Shown: positions 36,303-48,445, counted from the first letter of the stretch. The stretch is DNA of 64,000 nucleotides from Straminergon stramineum (GCA_963920665.1 OY987265.1:38197001-38261000), one strand, 5' to 3'. Notes: generated by a model not told the origin, from the letters alone. Translations and numbers: made by a program.

Positions 36303-36537
36303 CATTAGGAAAATTTTGAGGTCAAAGGAAGGGTGAGAATTTTAGATTTTCAGCACCCATGCAGTGCGAATACCAAAAAAATTAAAAAATAATATTTTTT
36401 GAAATATATATATATTTTTTGAAATTATTATTATTATTTTTTAAAATTTTAAAATTTTAAAATTTAAATTTTCCCAAAATTGCACTATCGAGGTGTAGAA
36501 CTCGCAGCCTTATTGAGACCTCAAAATTTTCCTAATG
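36303..36537. mobile_element. CATTAG-type MITE, short variant
   Basis: CATTAGGAAAATTTTGAGGT at the left and its exact complement ACCTCAAAATTTTCCTAATG at the right. The AT-palindromic centre resembles the other CATTAG elements, but the internal words differ, so it is a separate subfamily. Confidence 0.8.
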
Positions 36538-36761
36538 AAGATTGAAACTCAATTACAAATTGAAAGACTAAATTGAGACCAGAATTGAAACCAGAGTTGA
36601 AAGTTTTACTGCAAATTCAAATCAACCAATTGTGATATTGTTTGAGTAGAATTGATTTATTACTATTAGTGAGGACACAAAATTTGTACACCTAAAACTT
36701 AGTCTTTCAACCAAATTTGTCATGTATTGTTCAATACAATAATACTTTAGCCTTTACAAAA

Positions 36762-37511
36762 TTAACCTTTTACTACCAATTGGGACAAAAAAATGTTTTT
36801 TCAACAAATGGAAAGCTATGTAGGAGATAGAGAACAAGTCTTTTACCATCCAAATTTTTTTGGAAACTTGCTTCAATACAATTGCAATGAATAATATTTC
36901 AAATTCCCTCATTCTAGTAATATTGACTTTTCTAAAGAAGAAAATGATTATCCATGGATCACCCTTCTAGTGTATTTTGACCATTAATTGCTACTTGCTC
37001 TTGAAGTGAATTTAAGCTATAAAAATGATACTTCTTGATTTTGAGTCCAACTAATGAAATGAAGCTTATTAAGTGCAATTTTCACTCCAATTGGTAAATT
37101 CGAAAAAATCACAAATTTCAATATTTGAACACAATACAAACTTTGGGTTGATAACCATGATATGCTAATTGTCTAATTTTAGAATTATACACTAACTTTG
37201 GTTTGAACCATAATGTTATAAACTATAATATACATCTATGGTAAATATTTTAGATTTTTGGAGTACATTTTACATTTGATATAAATTTTCTTCATTTTTC
37301 TCTTCAGAAACTCACAGTAATTTCAAATTTTTCCCAAAAAATTTGAAAATTTTATGACTCATAAAAGACATATGACTTCATCTCTGAAAAATAAATAGAA
37401 AACTTTTCATTCATGCCTAGTTGCATAGTTGCAAAATGGCAGCAAACAGAGTTATGGGCAGTGAGGCTTGAAATCAGTGGTCATGGGTCCGTCCATTCCA
37501 TTAAGGGTTAA
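36762..37511. mobile_element. TTAA-type TIR element (family F)
   Basis: Left TTAACCTTTTACTACC, right CATTAAGGGTTAA, exact TTAA at both. The right two-thirds (AAAAGACATATG, TTTCATTCAT) is shared with about 46800-47031, with 47032-48445, and in reverse orientation with about 42650-43330. Confidence 0.6.
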
Positions 37512-37703
37512 AACAATGCAATTTGCTAAATCAGTAACTTCCCATGCACAGTAGATCCATCGTCTCTAATAAGTGAAGAAGCACTCCAGTCACTCTGTTA
37601 ACAGTAATTCAATTCTTGACATGTGTTCCAGTAGGGGAAGCTCAACACTTGTACCTATCTATTAAGGCGACGTGGCAGCACTACAGCGACCCTTGCCACT
37701 TGT

Positions 37704-37830
37704 TGAGTCAACCTCCTTTCGAACATACCTCACCAAGGGCTTCTCTTCGCTGACTCAGTCACAAGATAATGTGGAATTTCAAAAGGATTTTGCACGTAGG
37801 TTCGCCACTTCCCAACCAGCACTATAAATA
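37704..37830 (+). promoter_or_regulatory. GAD core promoter: TATA box and two GCN4-type motifs
   Basis: TATAAATA lies at 37823-37830, 127 bases before the GAD ATG, leaving a plausible ~100-base leader. Upstream are TGAGTCA at 37704-37710 and TGACTCA at 37751-37757, matches to the TGASTCA bZIP/GCN4 motif known from plant promoters. The TATA call is fairly safe; function of the bZIP sites is inference. Confidence 0.55.
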
Positions 37831-37956
37831 TGAGTCTCGGAGCAGAAAGAAGCATTCAATCGTAGTTTTGCAAGCATAGTGAAGCATTGATTCGAAGGAG
37901 AAGCAATCTTACTGGATCTAGGTTAGCACCGTTGAGATCATTCTCGGAACTGCACG

Positions 37957-40900
37957 ATGACGTTGTCCCACGCTACTACCGGTGGTGGAGAAGAAGCTAC
38001 CAAGACAGCCGACTCTGTGTTTTCTTCTCGCGATGAGCAGTCTCCAGTTCCCAAGTACGTGCTCACAAGTTCTCGGTTGATTACTTTCATTGCTGTACAT
38101 GTGGTTAGTTATTTGATTAAAGAGAACTAGTTCTATTCTCAAGGGCTTGCAAAAAAAGGCAGATTTAGACGAGTGTTGACATTGATATGATTAGAAATTG
38201 GCAAAAGTGTACCTGAAATGTATGGTTGATTGATTCAGGTGGAGGCTGCCATTGAAAGAGATGCCAAAAGATGCTGCTTATCAAACAATCAGTGATGAGC
38301 TCATGTTGGATGGGAATCCCCGTCTAGATCTAGCGTCCTTCTGCACGACATGGATGGAGCCTGAGTGCGACAAGCTCATTGAGAAAGCGCTCAGCAAAAA
38401 CTACATCGACATGGACGAGTATCCTATCACTACCGAGCTGCAGGTAAAAAAGATTTTCCAAAACAAGATTGCAGTGGTGGTATTTCTTCAGCTGTATCAT
38501 CAATTCAAAAGAGATTTGTATTACTGATGACGAATCTAGCTTGTATGGAGTTGACGCTGACCGGGATTAAAGTAATTTTTTTCTTCATATCCTTATAAGT
38601 TTAGTGATAGTTTGACAAGTGATCATCTTTCTCAGGACCGGTGCTTGAACATGATTGCTCACCTGTTCCATGCGCCGTTGGGTGATGGTGTACAAGCCAT
38701 CGGAGCTGGCACGGTGGGCTCTTCTGAGGCCGTCATGTTGGGAGGCTTGGCCATGAAGCGCAAGTGGCAACTTCAACGCAAGGCAGCTGGAAAGCCATAT
38801 GACAAACCCAATTTTGTCTGCGGTGCAAATGTTCATGTAAGTCATACCAGTGTGCCCTGTGGCAACTGCCACAGTATAATAAAATAAAAGTAAAAGTAGT
38901 TTTCTAATTTTTTTTAATTCATAAAAACTTTGAATTCTCTAATTTTCTAATTCATAAAAATTTAGAAATTTAATATCTTCTGTGCCGTGAGTCGGAATAC
39001 CACGAAACAAAGTCCGTGCACCCCCCCTCGCAGAGAGCCAAGAACGCGGCCAGGGACGCACGGTCCGAAAGATCTCACCGTAACAAACAAAAACAAACAA
39101 AACAAACAAACAGCCTCATTTAAGGCATAGATAATACTAGTCGCCTGTAACCACCACTTTCGTGCAATTTAGTTCTTCATTTCTTCATCATGGAATACTA
39201 AATCGTCAGTGGTTTCACTTGTCAATTCAACAGGTAGAATGAAGGTTCATAGAACTAGAAACTCTACTCCTGGGGTAGAGTTTTCAGTTCAACGAAGTTT
39301 GTTGAACTTGTTTGATCTGGATTGTGTGAAACTGGCTACTATCAATAGAGACACCAATTGATTAAAATTTATCTTTGGACTCATCACACAGGTTGTTTGG
39401 GAAAAGTTTGCATCCTATTTTGAGGTGGAACTGAGGGATGTGAAGTTGAGAGAAGACTTCTTTGTGATGGACCCTGAGAAGGCAGTTGAGCTCGTGGACG
39501 AGAACACCATCCTCGTATGCACTACCTTCGGCTCCACGTACAACGGCCAATTTGAAGATGTGAAGAAGCTGAATGACCTGTTGGACAAGAAAAATGCCGA
39601 GAATGGGTGAGTACTTAAACTCCATTTTTTGCAGTACTTACCTAGTTTGAGTGATAAGGTACGGGTGAATCTAATGAATTATACCATACATGGACGTTGA
39701 CTAGCTTTTTTTCAAAGTTTCCATCACAAGTCGTGCTGTTTTCAAGGGTTACAGCACTTGTAATCTGTTTGTATGTCAAATTAACCTCAGTACCCAAAGT
39801 GTCTGCCTCATCAATAGGTGATGAAATAAAACATTCAATAACAAAATGTACCAATACAAAGAAGAATTAAGCCCTACATGTTTGAACTATAGAAAATTGT
39901 TTTAAAAGGTACTATAATCAACTGTTATTTTCCAAATTGGGCTTTCTGTTTTTAGCATTGTTCATTTTGTCTAATATTCAAGCATGTCATATGGTGCATA
40001 AAGGTGGAACGTAGGTATACATGTGGACGCAGCCAGTGGAGGATTCGTTGCACCATTCGTCTACCCCGACATCGAGTGGGACTTCAGGCTGAAATGGGTG
40101 AAGAGTATCAACGTTAGCGGTCACAAATACGGGCTTGTTTATCCAGGAATTGGATGGGTCATCTGGCGCAGCAGGGAAGAATTACCGGAGGAGCTGGTGT
40201 TTCATATTAACTACCTCGGCACCGACCAACCAACATTTACTCTCAATTTCTCAAAAGGTACTGACGACATCTCTCATAATCCATCACCTCACATTAGCGC
40301 AATGGCAGCTCTTTGGAAATGGTAACTGTCAGTTTCACATGTTTGAAAAGTGTTTACCTTCTTATTCACATTCTGACATGCTCGGGGTGGCATCGCAGGA
40401 GCTAGCCAGGTGATAGCCCAGTACTATCAAATGATACGCCTCGGATACGAGGTAAAGATCAACTTTTCCAACAACTTGGGTTGAGTACAAATTACCTGTA
40501 ATGTCTCAAATTTAATCTCAAAAGAACGAATAGACTCGAATTGAACTTATTGGCAGCGTTGAATAGTTCAAACGGGATTTTTTCCGGTTCAATTTTTTTC
40601 TATTAATCGACCAATATATGAAATGGTCTTCACTGATCCCAGTGGCATGAAATATGACCTAATCTAAATTATTGATTTTCACACTACGATGATTGGAATT
40701 GGCCATTCTCCAAACCAGGAATCTACAAGTCACAATCAATGAATTTCACTGAGATTAATTAGGTCTGACATTGCGTGACTCCAGGGCTACAAGAAGGTGA
40801 TTACCAACTGCGTCGGCAACGCCAAAAAACTATCCGACGCCATCCTCTCCCTCGGCAAGTTCAAGCTCCTCTCCAAACCCATCGGCGTTCCTCTCGTTGC

Positions 40901-41306
40901 ATTCTCCTTGTTGGACGACAGCGAGTACGACGAACACGACATCGCCGACAGCCTCAAACGCTTCGGCTGGACCGTCCCCGCGTACACCATGGCGCCCAAT
41001 GCGCAGAACGTTACGCTCCTGCGCGTGGTGGTGCGGGAGGATTTCAGCACCGGTCTGGTGGAAAGGCTGGTGACGGACATTAAGCGTGTGCTGTCAACGT
41101 TGGAGACCGAGCCCGTCAAGAAACTGGAGCGAGCGGCGGAGCTCGTGATAGCAGGGCAAAGGAAATCGAGGGGGAGACAGAGGCGGGAGGAGGCGCAGAA
41201 GGCGCACCGGGAGAATGTGTCTGTGTTCGATAGGGAGCATAACAAGAAAGGGCACTTCAATGTGTACAAGACGCATGGATTGCACAAATCTAATGGTGTT
41301 TGCTGA
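37957..41306 (+). CDS. GAD: glutamate decarboxylase, seven exons
   Basis: Exons 37957-38054, 38239-38443, 38636-38836, 39392-39606, 40004-40257, 40399-40451 and 40785-41306 join in phase to 1548 bases (515 aa), all GT-AG. GAD is a PLP-dependent cytosolic enzyme converting glutamate to GABA and CO2. Family blocks seen include [72 protein letters not shown] and [18 protein letters not shown], with PLP lysine K281. Plant GADs carry a C-terminal calmodulin-binding tail; this one has a basic tail of ~50 residues ending KSNGVC, but it contains no tryptophan, the usual hydrophobic anchor. The protein is slightly longer than most plant GADs (~500 aa). The ATG at 37957 is the first in frame after the TATA box. 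Confidence 0.96.
38885..39125. repeat. dispersed repeat R, copy 3, inside GAD intron 3
   Basis: AATTCATAAAAATTTAG, then TACCACGAAACAAAGTCCGT, a GC-rich stretch, GATCTCACCGTAACAAAC and repeated CAAA units ending CCTCATTTAAGG. Its GC-rich middle contrasts with the AT-rich intron. This is the best preserved of the three copies and explains most of the intron's length. Confidence 0.6.
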
Positions 41307-41333
41307 AGAAGTTCGCCTTCGCCAAACTTTCTA

Positions 41334-41637
41334 CTACCGTGAAGACAGAATCAGAAACCCGAATGCAAAGTATGTAGAATTTTCCGAGTAGGAATGCAGA
41401 ATTGGGAATCCTAATGCAGAGTATTGACAGAGTCTTCGAGTAGGGATGCTCAATTCCTGAACCCTAATGCGGAGTATCTAGTGTCTTCGACTAGGAATGC
41501 ACAATCCGAAACCCTAATACACAGAGTATATACAATCTTCGACTAAAGCATGCAGAATTCTAAACCCTAGTGAGCAGAGTGCACAGGTTCTTCGACTCAG
41601 AATACGGGATTTGAAACCCTAAAGAAGAATATTAGGT
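41334..41637 (+). repeat. ~52-bp imperfect tandem repeat array in GAD 3' region
   Basis: Five to six copies spaced 51-53 bases (CGA/CGAG landmarks at 41386, 41438, 41489, 41541 and 41594). Each unit reads roughly TCGACTAGGAATGCA, then AAACCCTAATGC, then AGAGTAT. It begins ~30 bases after the GAD stop codon, so it is probably transcribed as 3' UTR. Confidence 0.85.
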
Positions 41638-41800
41638 TTTGTTTTCCAAGTTCCAACCGAGCTTGCAACTGTAATCTATATCACATGCACTTAGATTTTA
41701 TACCTAGACCTCTTTAATATCATCCCCTGTAATATCACATCCCTTGGTCCTTTGTATGTAGTAGCGCTGTATTTAAGATAACTACATCTAAAATTGCACA

Positions 41801-41806
41801 AATAAA
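41801..41806 (+). terminator. candidate GAD polyadenylation signal
   Basis: AATAAA about 495 bases after the stop codon, downstream of the tandem array. Plant signals are loose and no transcript end is known. Confidence 0.3.
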
Positions 41807-42017
41807 CAATTCATCACATGTTATATTGGAAAAAAAATTATTGAAGTCTCATTGGTATTCAAAAGAGGCTATTAAATTCTTTACAATGCATTTTTTAAAC
41901 ATCCTATGAATAAACTATGAATTTTCAAAGTGTTGAAAAGAGGTGTTTCTAAAATTGACTATAGAGTCTCGTGAATAGTGGGAGTACATTTTAGGCAAAA
42001 AGTTGTGGTGATTGATT

Positions 42018-42599
42018 TTAACCCCTAAATGTCGAGATTCATCTTCACAATTTGAGAAAGATCATTAGAAAGTGCTATTTGGAAGTATATTTTGGAATTG
42101 ATATAAAAATAAAAATTGTAGATTTTGAATTGTAGATTCCATTTGTATGATTAGATTCACTAATGCTATCACCAATATTTTTTTATAAATTTTGAAAGGC
42201 AAATTTCAAAATTCCTTCTAAATTCGATTACTTCCAAAATATCATCATTTTGGGAGTAATTTTTTTTGGAATGGATTTGAAATGGTTTTTTGTTCAGATG
42301 GTGTTTTTTTGAAATTTTTGTCTTCTTAAAATCTATGACCTCATTTTTGCAAATCCTGCTTTAAACTAGAGTTAATGCCATTTTGGCTTGGTCAACCACT
42401 TGACATACTTTCACATCGGTAATTTAAAAAAAATATGTACTCTAATAACACCAAATCCAATCATTGGATAGAACAACAACTTGATAAAAATATCTCCACA
42501 AATTAGAATAACTTTCATCCAAGCAGTAAGGAAGATGAAACTTTAGTTTTCAATTTGTTCTTTGTCCAGAAAATGGACGTTAGAGCACTTAGGGGTTAA
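42018..42599. mobile_element. TTAA-type TIR element (family C)
   Basis: TTAACCCCTAAATGTCGAGA at the left; AGAGCACTTAGGGGTTAA at the right; exact TTAA on both sides, 582 bp. The right portion resembles 44700-44870. Confidence 0.8.
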
Positions 42600-43335
42600 A
42601 AAGTTGTTGAAATTAGGTGTAGTTACTTTATCCGAAGAATAAAGAAAGGGACCATAACCATAAACTCAATCTTCCCCATACTTTACTTTCTTTGCTACCA
42701 TTTTGCAACTATATATGAATGAAATTATTTATTTATTTATTATTTTTCTTGAAACACATGGACAATTTGTTTTCAAAGATGGAATGATATGTCTTTTGTG
42801 AGTTAAACTTTTTTCAAATTTCTCTTAATACTTTAAGAAAACTCAGTGAAGAAAATTTATATCAAATACAAAATATGCTAAAAAATTCTGAAATTTTCAA
42901 CATAGGTATTATATATATTATAGTGAGTAACATCACATGTGTTATAAACCAAAATTACCTTGTCATTCTAAAATTATAAAATCAACAAACCATGGTTACA
43001 AGCCCAAAGTTCAAATTGCAATAAAATATTGATTTTTAAGAATTTATCAAATTTTATAATTGGAGTAGGAACTATATTTGATAAACTTCATTTCATTGGT
43101 TGGGCACAAATTCAAAAAATATCATTTTCATAGCTAAAAGAAACATCAACAATACAGAGCAAGAAGTGACCAAAATACACTTCAAAAGTGATCCATGTAT
43201 TAAGCATCTTCTTCTCTTGAAAAAAATAATACAATAGAGATGACCTTCTATATTTATTACCTCAATAAGCATTAATCTCATATATATTATAGAATTTCAC
43301 CTACCTTCTAAATCCCCAAAGAAAAATGTTAGGTA
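42600..43335 (-). repeat. family F element relic in reverse orientation
   Basis: The reverse complement contains CAAAAGACATATCATTCCAT and TTTGATATAAATTTTCTTCA, in the same order as the element at 36762-37511. It is wedged between two TTAA elements and its own termini are unclear. Confidence 0.5.
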
Positions 43336-44283
43336 TTAACCCCTAAAGGACCAAACAACATTTTTTTGGCAACATAGTGATTTGGGGCAGCTCACTATGA
43401 ATGGAATTTTTCTTTTTCTTTTTTGAAATTTTCACACGACATGTCCCCAAGGAGTATCTTTAAGGCCCAACAATTTTCATAACTTTTGAATACATGGTTG
43501 AAAAGTTATTGTATGATATGTAGTTTTCATTGCTCACTAAGTAACTCAGGCAACAAAAAAAGCTTCTACAAAAATCACTTTTTTCAAAATAAAAATTTGA
43601 AATTGGTTTCCTAGATTTATATATACATGGAAAGCTTTTAATCATTACAATTTCACTTATGAGATGAAAGTTATAATGAGTTTTAGTTCTACATAGTTTG
43701 TGGGTAGTTATGGAATCTCCACTCTAAAATAAACTTTGAAGACCTTTATTTAACTCAATTTTCATTATTTTTAGAAAAAAATTAAAAAAATTGGTGTAGA
43801 TTTTTTATTACAACATTACAACCATTGGGATTGGCATTTTTCAATTCTATAAATAAATTGTTAACAATTTAGTATTTTAAATCATTCTTTCTACTTACTA
43901 ATTTTTTCCTATATGTTGTACAATTCCAAATTATATAACTCTTTTTTCAAGCATGTAGCCAACTTACCTTGAAGAATGAATCCAAAGAGTTACAACCATT
44001 TTGGACATTTTTTCATAATGATATGACCTTGTGAAGTGCAACTGCGCAAGGTTTAGCAAGGCCAAAATAAGGCTTTTTGTCAATTGAAACACTCATATCT
44101 TGCAATCTACAGAGTGAAAAATTCTGAAAATTTTTATACATCTTCTCAATCCAGCATACTACAAGATCGTATAGTTTTATTTGTCCAAAAATGTATTTTT
44201 TTCTAAAATTTAGTATTTGTACTAGAAATGGCAAGTTTGGAGCATTTTGGATGAAAACATAGTCAAATACATCTAGAGGTTAA
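43336..44283. mobile_element. TTAA-type TIR element (family B, 948 bp)
   Basis: TTAACCCCTAAAGGACCAAA at the left; ATACATCTAGAGGTTAA at the right. It matches 32612-33563 almost throughout, and the left ~350 bases match the arm of the foldback at 12746. Confidence 0.85.
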
Positions 44284-44870
44284 ATGTTACTAATTTTTCA
44301 TAACATCTTTTGTAAATATACCTCACTGTTTGTTAGATTTGACCAAAAGTTGATAAGTGAAATATATATTATTTGTTAATATCCAAAAAGTTACATAAAT
44401 ATTATTTGTTACATGATATATTGTTGTATACATTATTGTATATATTAGAAAATAATCCTCTACTCCCTATTTGTAACGTATATAGAAGATCATTTGTAGT
44501 GAAGGAATATTCAATAATATTCAATAATATAATATTCAATACTATTAAAGTGCACTCAAGCTCCTCCCTCCAAAAAAAAAGTGCACAAATTTTTTTCCCA
44601 ATCTTATAGCCCCACCTCAAATTATCCAAAGGACCCAAATTGTCTGCAACATCTTTATGAGGTGAAGTTGTAATAGTTGCATGTTTTTACTTATATCTTT
44701 GTTGCAAATATTTTATTTACCTCGATTTCATGAAATTGGTTACATTAGAAGGACTTATAAAGACTTAAACATTACTTTGGATGAATGAGAAGTTATAATT
44801 TGAATGAAAGTTGCCTTGGAGTACTTTGCTCCTCATTCAAACCATGAACTTTGAAACACTTAGGGGTTAA
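44284..44870. mobile_element. probable family C TTAA element with only the right end clear
   Basis: The right end GAAACACTTAGGGGTTAA (44853-44870) matches the family C right end at 42582-42599. The left end may share the TTAA at 44280-44283 with the preceding element, giving ~590 bp, close to the 582 bp of the other copy. Confidence 0.5.
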
Positions 44871-45582
44871 AAAGTGGCTACAAATTGAGCTTTAGATACG
44901 AGTGGATGAAGATACCATTGATTCAAACTTTTAGCTACAAGGATAATATAACTAAGTGAAGTTAGAAGAAACAACTAAGAAACGAGAGTTGTGCCATCCA
45001 TCCATGCCTAGAGATTTTTGCTTGCAAATAATCCCTTAGTGCTCCAACTTCCAAAATCTAAATGATGAATAGAGTAGTTTTCCAAGGGATTTTTTACCAC
45101 AAAACTTCTCATTCATCCAAACCAAGGTTGAACTATTTTTCTTAAAGTATTTTTTGTAATATTTAATTGAGAAAATTTGACATAAATAATATGTACTTAT
45201 AAAAATATAAGCAAAAATATGCAAAAAATTCAAGAAAGGATTTAGGCATTGAGGGGATATGGCAAAACCACCCATTACCAACCAAGCCCCGTGGCCAACA
45301 TATAGGTATTGGAAAATTCAACATAGATATGACTAATTTCTAACCATTAGTTTCTAGGTTTTCAACCATCTTTTAGCCATCATAGTCATAATACATGTGC
45401 TTGGTTTTGAGAGCCAAATTAGTTTTGGGATGAGCAGTTATGGAAGACTCTATGTTTAGGGGATGCGTATAGGCCAACTTCTGGCTTCCAAAATTCATAA
45501 CAATTTGAATTTTAGGAAAAAAATTAAGAAAATTTGACAACGCCCCTCATTTCTATCTTTCTACATTCTACAAGGCAAAAAA
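44871..45582. other. no gene seen
   Basis: AT-rich filler between elements, with GGATGAA words and no paired termini. Confidence 0.4.
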
Positions 45583-46283
45583 TTAACCTTTGAATACTGG
45601 GTTCATGACCGTGGAAATCGTCCATTTAGGAATTGTGTGACATCATCCACTTTCAAAGAAACAAAAATACTCCTTGGGAATCAAACTACTGTAGAAGATC
45701 TCCCTTTCCACCTCTAATTCTTTGGATGAATAGTTGCACTTTTGTCCTACAGAGGAGGATTCCTTGTCATTCATCGGACAAATAATGTCCACCACATTGT
45801 TTAGGAATTAACATTACACTCTACTACTCCAAATCATGCACAAAATGCTTAAGTGGTTGGTAATGGGTGGTTCTACTATAAACCCTTGTGGTGAAAGAAG
45901 ATTGAATGTACCACATATAATGCATGTGTGCATGTCATAGTGTGGTTCCATAGTTTACAAGATTGAAAGTCTATCCTCAAGGAACATGGGCATGTAGTGG
46001 AAGGCACCTTCAGTTGGAGCTTGTCATGTATCCAGATCAACAAGGAAGTTCCTCGCTCATGATGGCAACCTAAAAGTGTTTGACGGATGACAGAAAATCT
46101 TTCTAAGTTATGTGAGACAAAAGTGCAGATGTTCTTATTTGAAATTTGTGTGAAAAGGAGGAGATCTTGAACAGTAGTTTGACCTCCAGTGAATATTTTT
46201 GGTGGTTTTTTTTGAAGCAAATGATTTGCACGGTACCCAAAAGGATGATTTTTGTGGTGACCAACTTGGTGTTTGAGGGTTGA
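45583..46283. mobile_element. TTAA-type foldback element (family D)
   Basis: Left TTAACCTTTGAATACTGG, right TTGGTGTTTGAGGGTTGA (TTAA/TTGA). The arms are inverted copies of each other: AAACTACTGTAGAAGATCTC at the left against GAGATCTTGAACAGTAGTTT at the right. The right arm matches 11452-11550. Confidence 0.7.
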
Positions 46284-47031
46284 TTTTGGCTTTACAAGGC
46301 CCTATTGCCAATCTAGTCAAGCAAAAATTATTGGATTCCAAAACAAATAGGTGAGAAATTGAGAGTTGGCAAGGAAAGACAATTTTTCATTCATTTTTTT
46401 GGTACATATCTTCTCTAATGGAATGTGCATATCATTGAATTAAATTGAAATCATCATCTGCAGTTATTCTCTAATTTTTTTTCATTGTGTTATTTCAAAG
46501 AATCATAATACTTAAGTGAAGTCTATCTTAGCACTTTTGTTCTTTTTGTTCCTCAAAATTGATTTTGTTTCTCAAAATTCTTTTTGTTTTGGAGTAGAAT
46601 TAAATAAGTGACAAAATAAAGCTTCTGAAGTCTAGTTTCACCTTTGCTTGAATATTTTTGTTGGTCCTAAAATGAATATTTATTGTAGTTTGAAGTAGAG
46701 TGTCTACAAGTACATCTCTAAATATAAAATGATATAGCATTTTGGTTTCCTCTATAAGATTTTGGACTATAATGTATACCTACATTGAAATTTTTAGAAT
46801 TTTTTAAACCAAATTTCTATCCAATAAGAACTTATAATTTTCTTTATGAAATCACAATAATTTCAAATTCCTATGAAGAGATCTAAAAACATGATGACTT
46901 GTAAAAGACATATGCTTTTAACTTTGCAAAAGAAATAAAAATATTTCATTCATATACATTGAAAAATTGAACATATATAATAGAAGATTTTGAAATTCAA
47001 CAATTTGGTCATAGGCTCATCATTTTCATGA
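46284..47031. repeat. family F relic and AT-rich DNA
   Basis: The portion 46740-47031 repeats the right two-thirds of the 36762-37511 element (TAAAAGACATATGCTTTTAA, ATTTCATTCATATACATTGA). No gene is seen. Confidence 0.5.
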
Positions 47032-48445
47032 TTAACCTTGAACCACATGAGAGGAGTTCTTATGAAGCTTATCAAATCTAGTTTCTATTCTTATTTGAAA
47101 TTTTAAAAAATTCCTAGAATTAAAATTTTCATTGCAATCGAACTCTAGGACAATGACCATGGAGGGTTGATTTTTTAATTTTAGACTAGGATGGTAAATT
47201 GATTTGCACCAAAATGTTCGACACCATGACGTACACCTATATATTGAAAAAAATTCAGATTTTTAAAGAATATATTGCATTTGGTATGATTGTTTTTCAC
47301 TTTTTATTCAAGATTTCACAATAAATTCAAATTTTCACCAAAAAATTTAAATGTTTATGACTTTTGTCTGAGATGATCCTAAACTACCGGGTGATGGTGG
47401 TGAGGTACCCAAACCAAATGGCATGGTTGCAGGTTCAATACCCGTTGGCAACAAGTTTTTACCCTCATGTGAAATTTGCCTTGCTTCCTAAAGGAAATCA
47501 TTGGCAGTGTGTTTCTTAAACATGCTTATTTCAACTTACAAAAGATACATGATGATATTTGTGAAAAAAAATAGAAAACATTTTAATCATATATACATAC
47601 TTGCAGTATGGGAGCATAAGGTAAAACAACCTGTAATGGACCTTTTATCCATTGTGGACTCCTAAGGATGCCCCCACTATGGTTTTCTTTTAGTGATTGG
47701 GATTGACCCACATTCAATGTCTTAGCTAACTAGAATGGAGTGATTTGTGACTACAATATGAACTTTCACGCTTTTAGTGTTAGTTCATTGTAGGAAATGC
47801 TTTTTTTAGGTCTTCTACATTAGAAAATATTTTGCCCGCAATAGGTGAGTAAGATGAGCGTTATGGATCAATTTTGGTTGGTTTTGGAGTAGTCTGCAGA
47901 CTTTTTTAGGCTGTGATTGGCTAAATACTTCAAAAATTCATAACAAATTTAAACTTTGTCAAAAAATTATAGTTTCAAATACTCTTACCATTTTTATCAC
48001 TTGACTTTCTTTGGGGGAAAAAAGTAGAAAATTTCAGAAATGACAAGAGGGCAAACCCCCCATTTGGTCCATAATGGGTTGCTTTACCTTCTATAGTTGC
48101 AATCAACCCTTTTTTTTGGCACCATGGGGCCAGATTGCACCATTCCAAAATAAATATCTACTTTCTGCCAGAAAAAAGTAATCTTTTTTCGCCATAAATT
48201 TTCCATTTCTATTGAAAATGTGGATGAATTTGCCAAATTTGGATGAAAAAAATTCATGAATATGATTGAAAAGTATTTTTTGGTCCCAAAAGATAGATGA
48301 ATGTAGAAATACAATACTTCCCCAAATTTTAAGTGATTGCCATCTTGGCACTTTCTTGGAAAGTAAAAAAAAAAGGGTTGGTTGCAACATGAGAAGAACT
48401 TTGAAGTTTGAAAAAGTGATTATGGGACCATCCTTTTAGGGTTAA
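47032..48445. mobile_element. TTAA-bounded composite element (family F)
   Basis: TTAACCTTGAACCACATG at the left and CCTTTTAGGGTTAA at the right. Family F sequence is interrupted at about 47360-47540 by a SINE-like insertion and continues with an internal inverted repeat at about 48080-48390 (GTTGCAATCAACCC against GGGTTGGTTGCAAC). Pairing of the two outer ends is my inference. Confidence 0.5.
47360..47540 (+). mobile_element. SINE-like (tRNA-derived) insertion
   Basis: About 170 bases interrupt family F sequence between TTTATGACTT and AAAAGATACATG. The insert contains GATGGTGGTGAGG (A-box-like) and, ~35 bases on, GGTTCAATACC, close to the Pol III B box GGTTCRANNCC. It ends without a long poly(A). 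A tRNA-derived SINE is the simplest reading. Confidence 0.45.

Noticed and set aside
41341..41640. CRISPR-like array from the ~52-bp periodic repeat
   Set aside because: Units are contiguous and diverged, without unique spacers, in a eukaryotic 3' UTR context.
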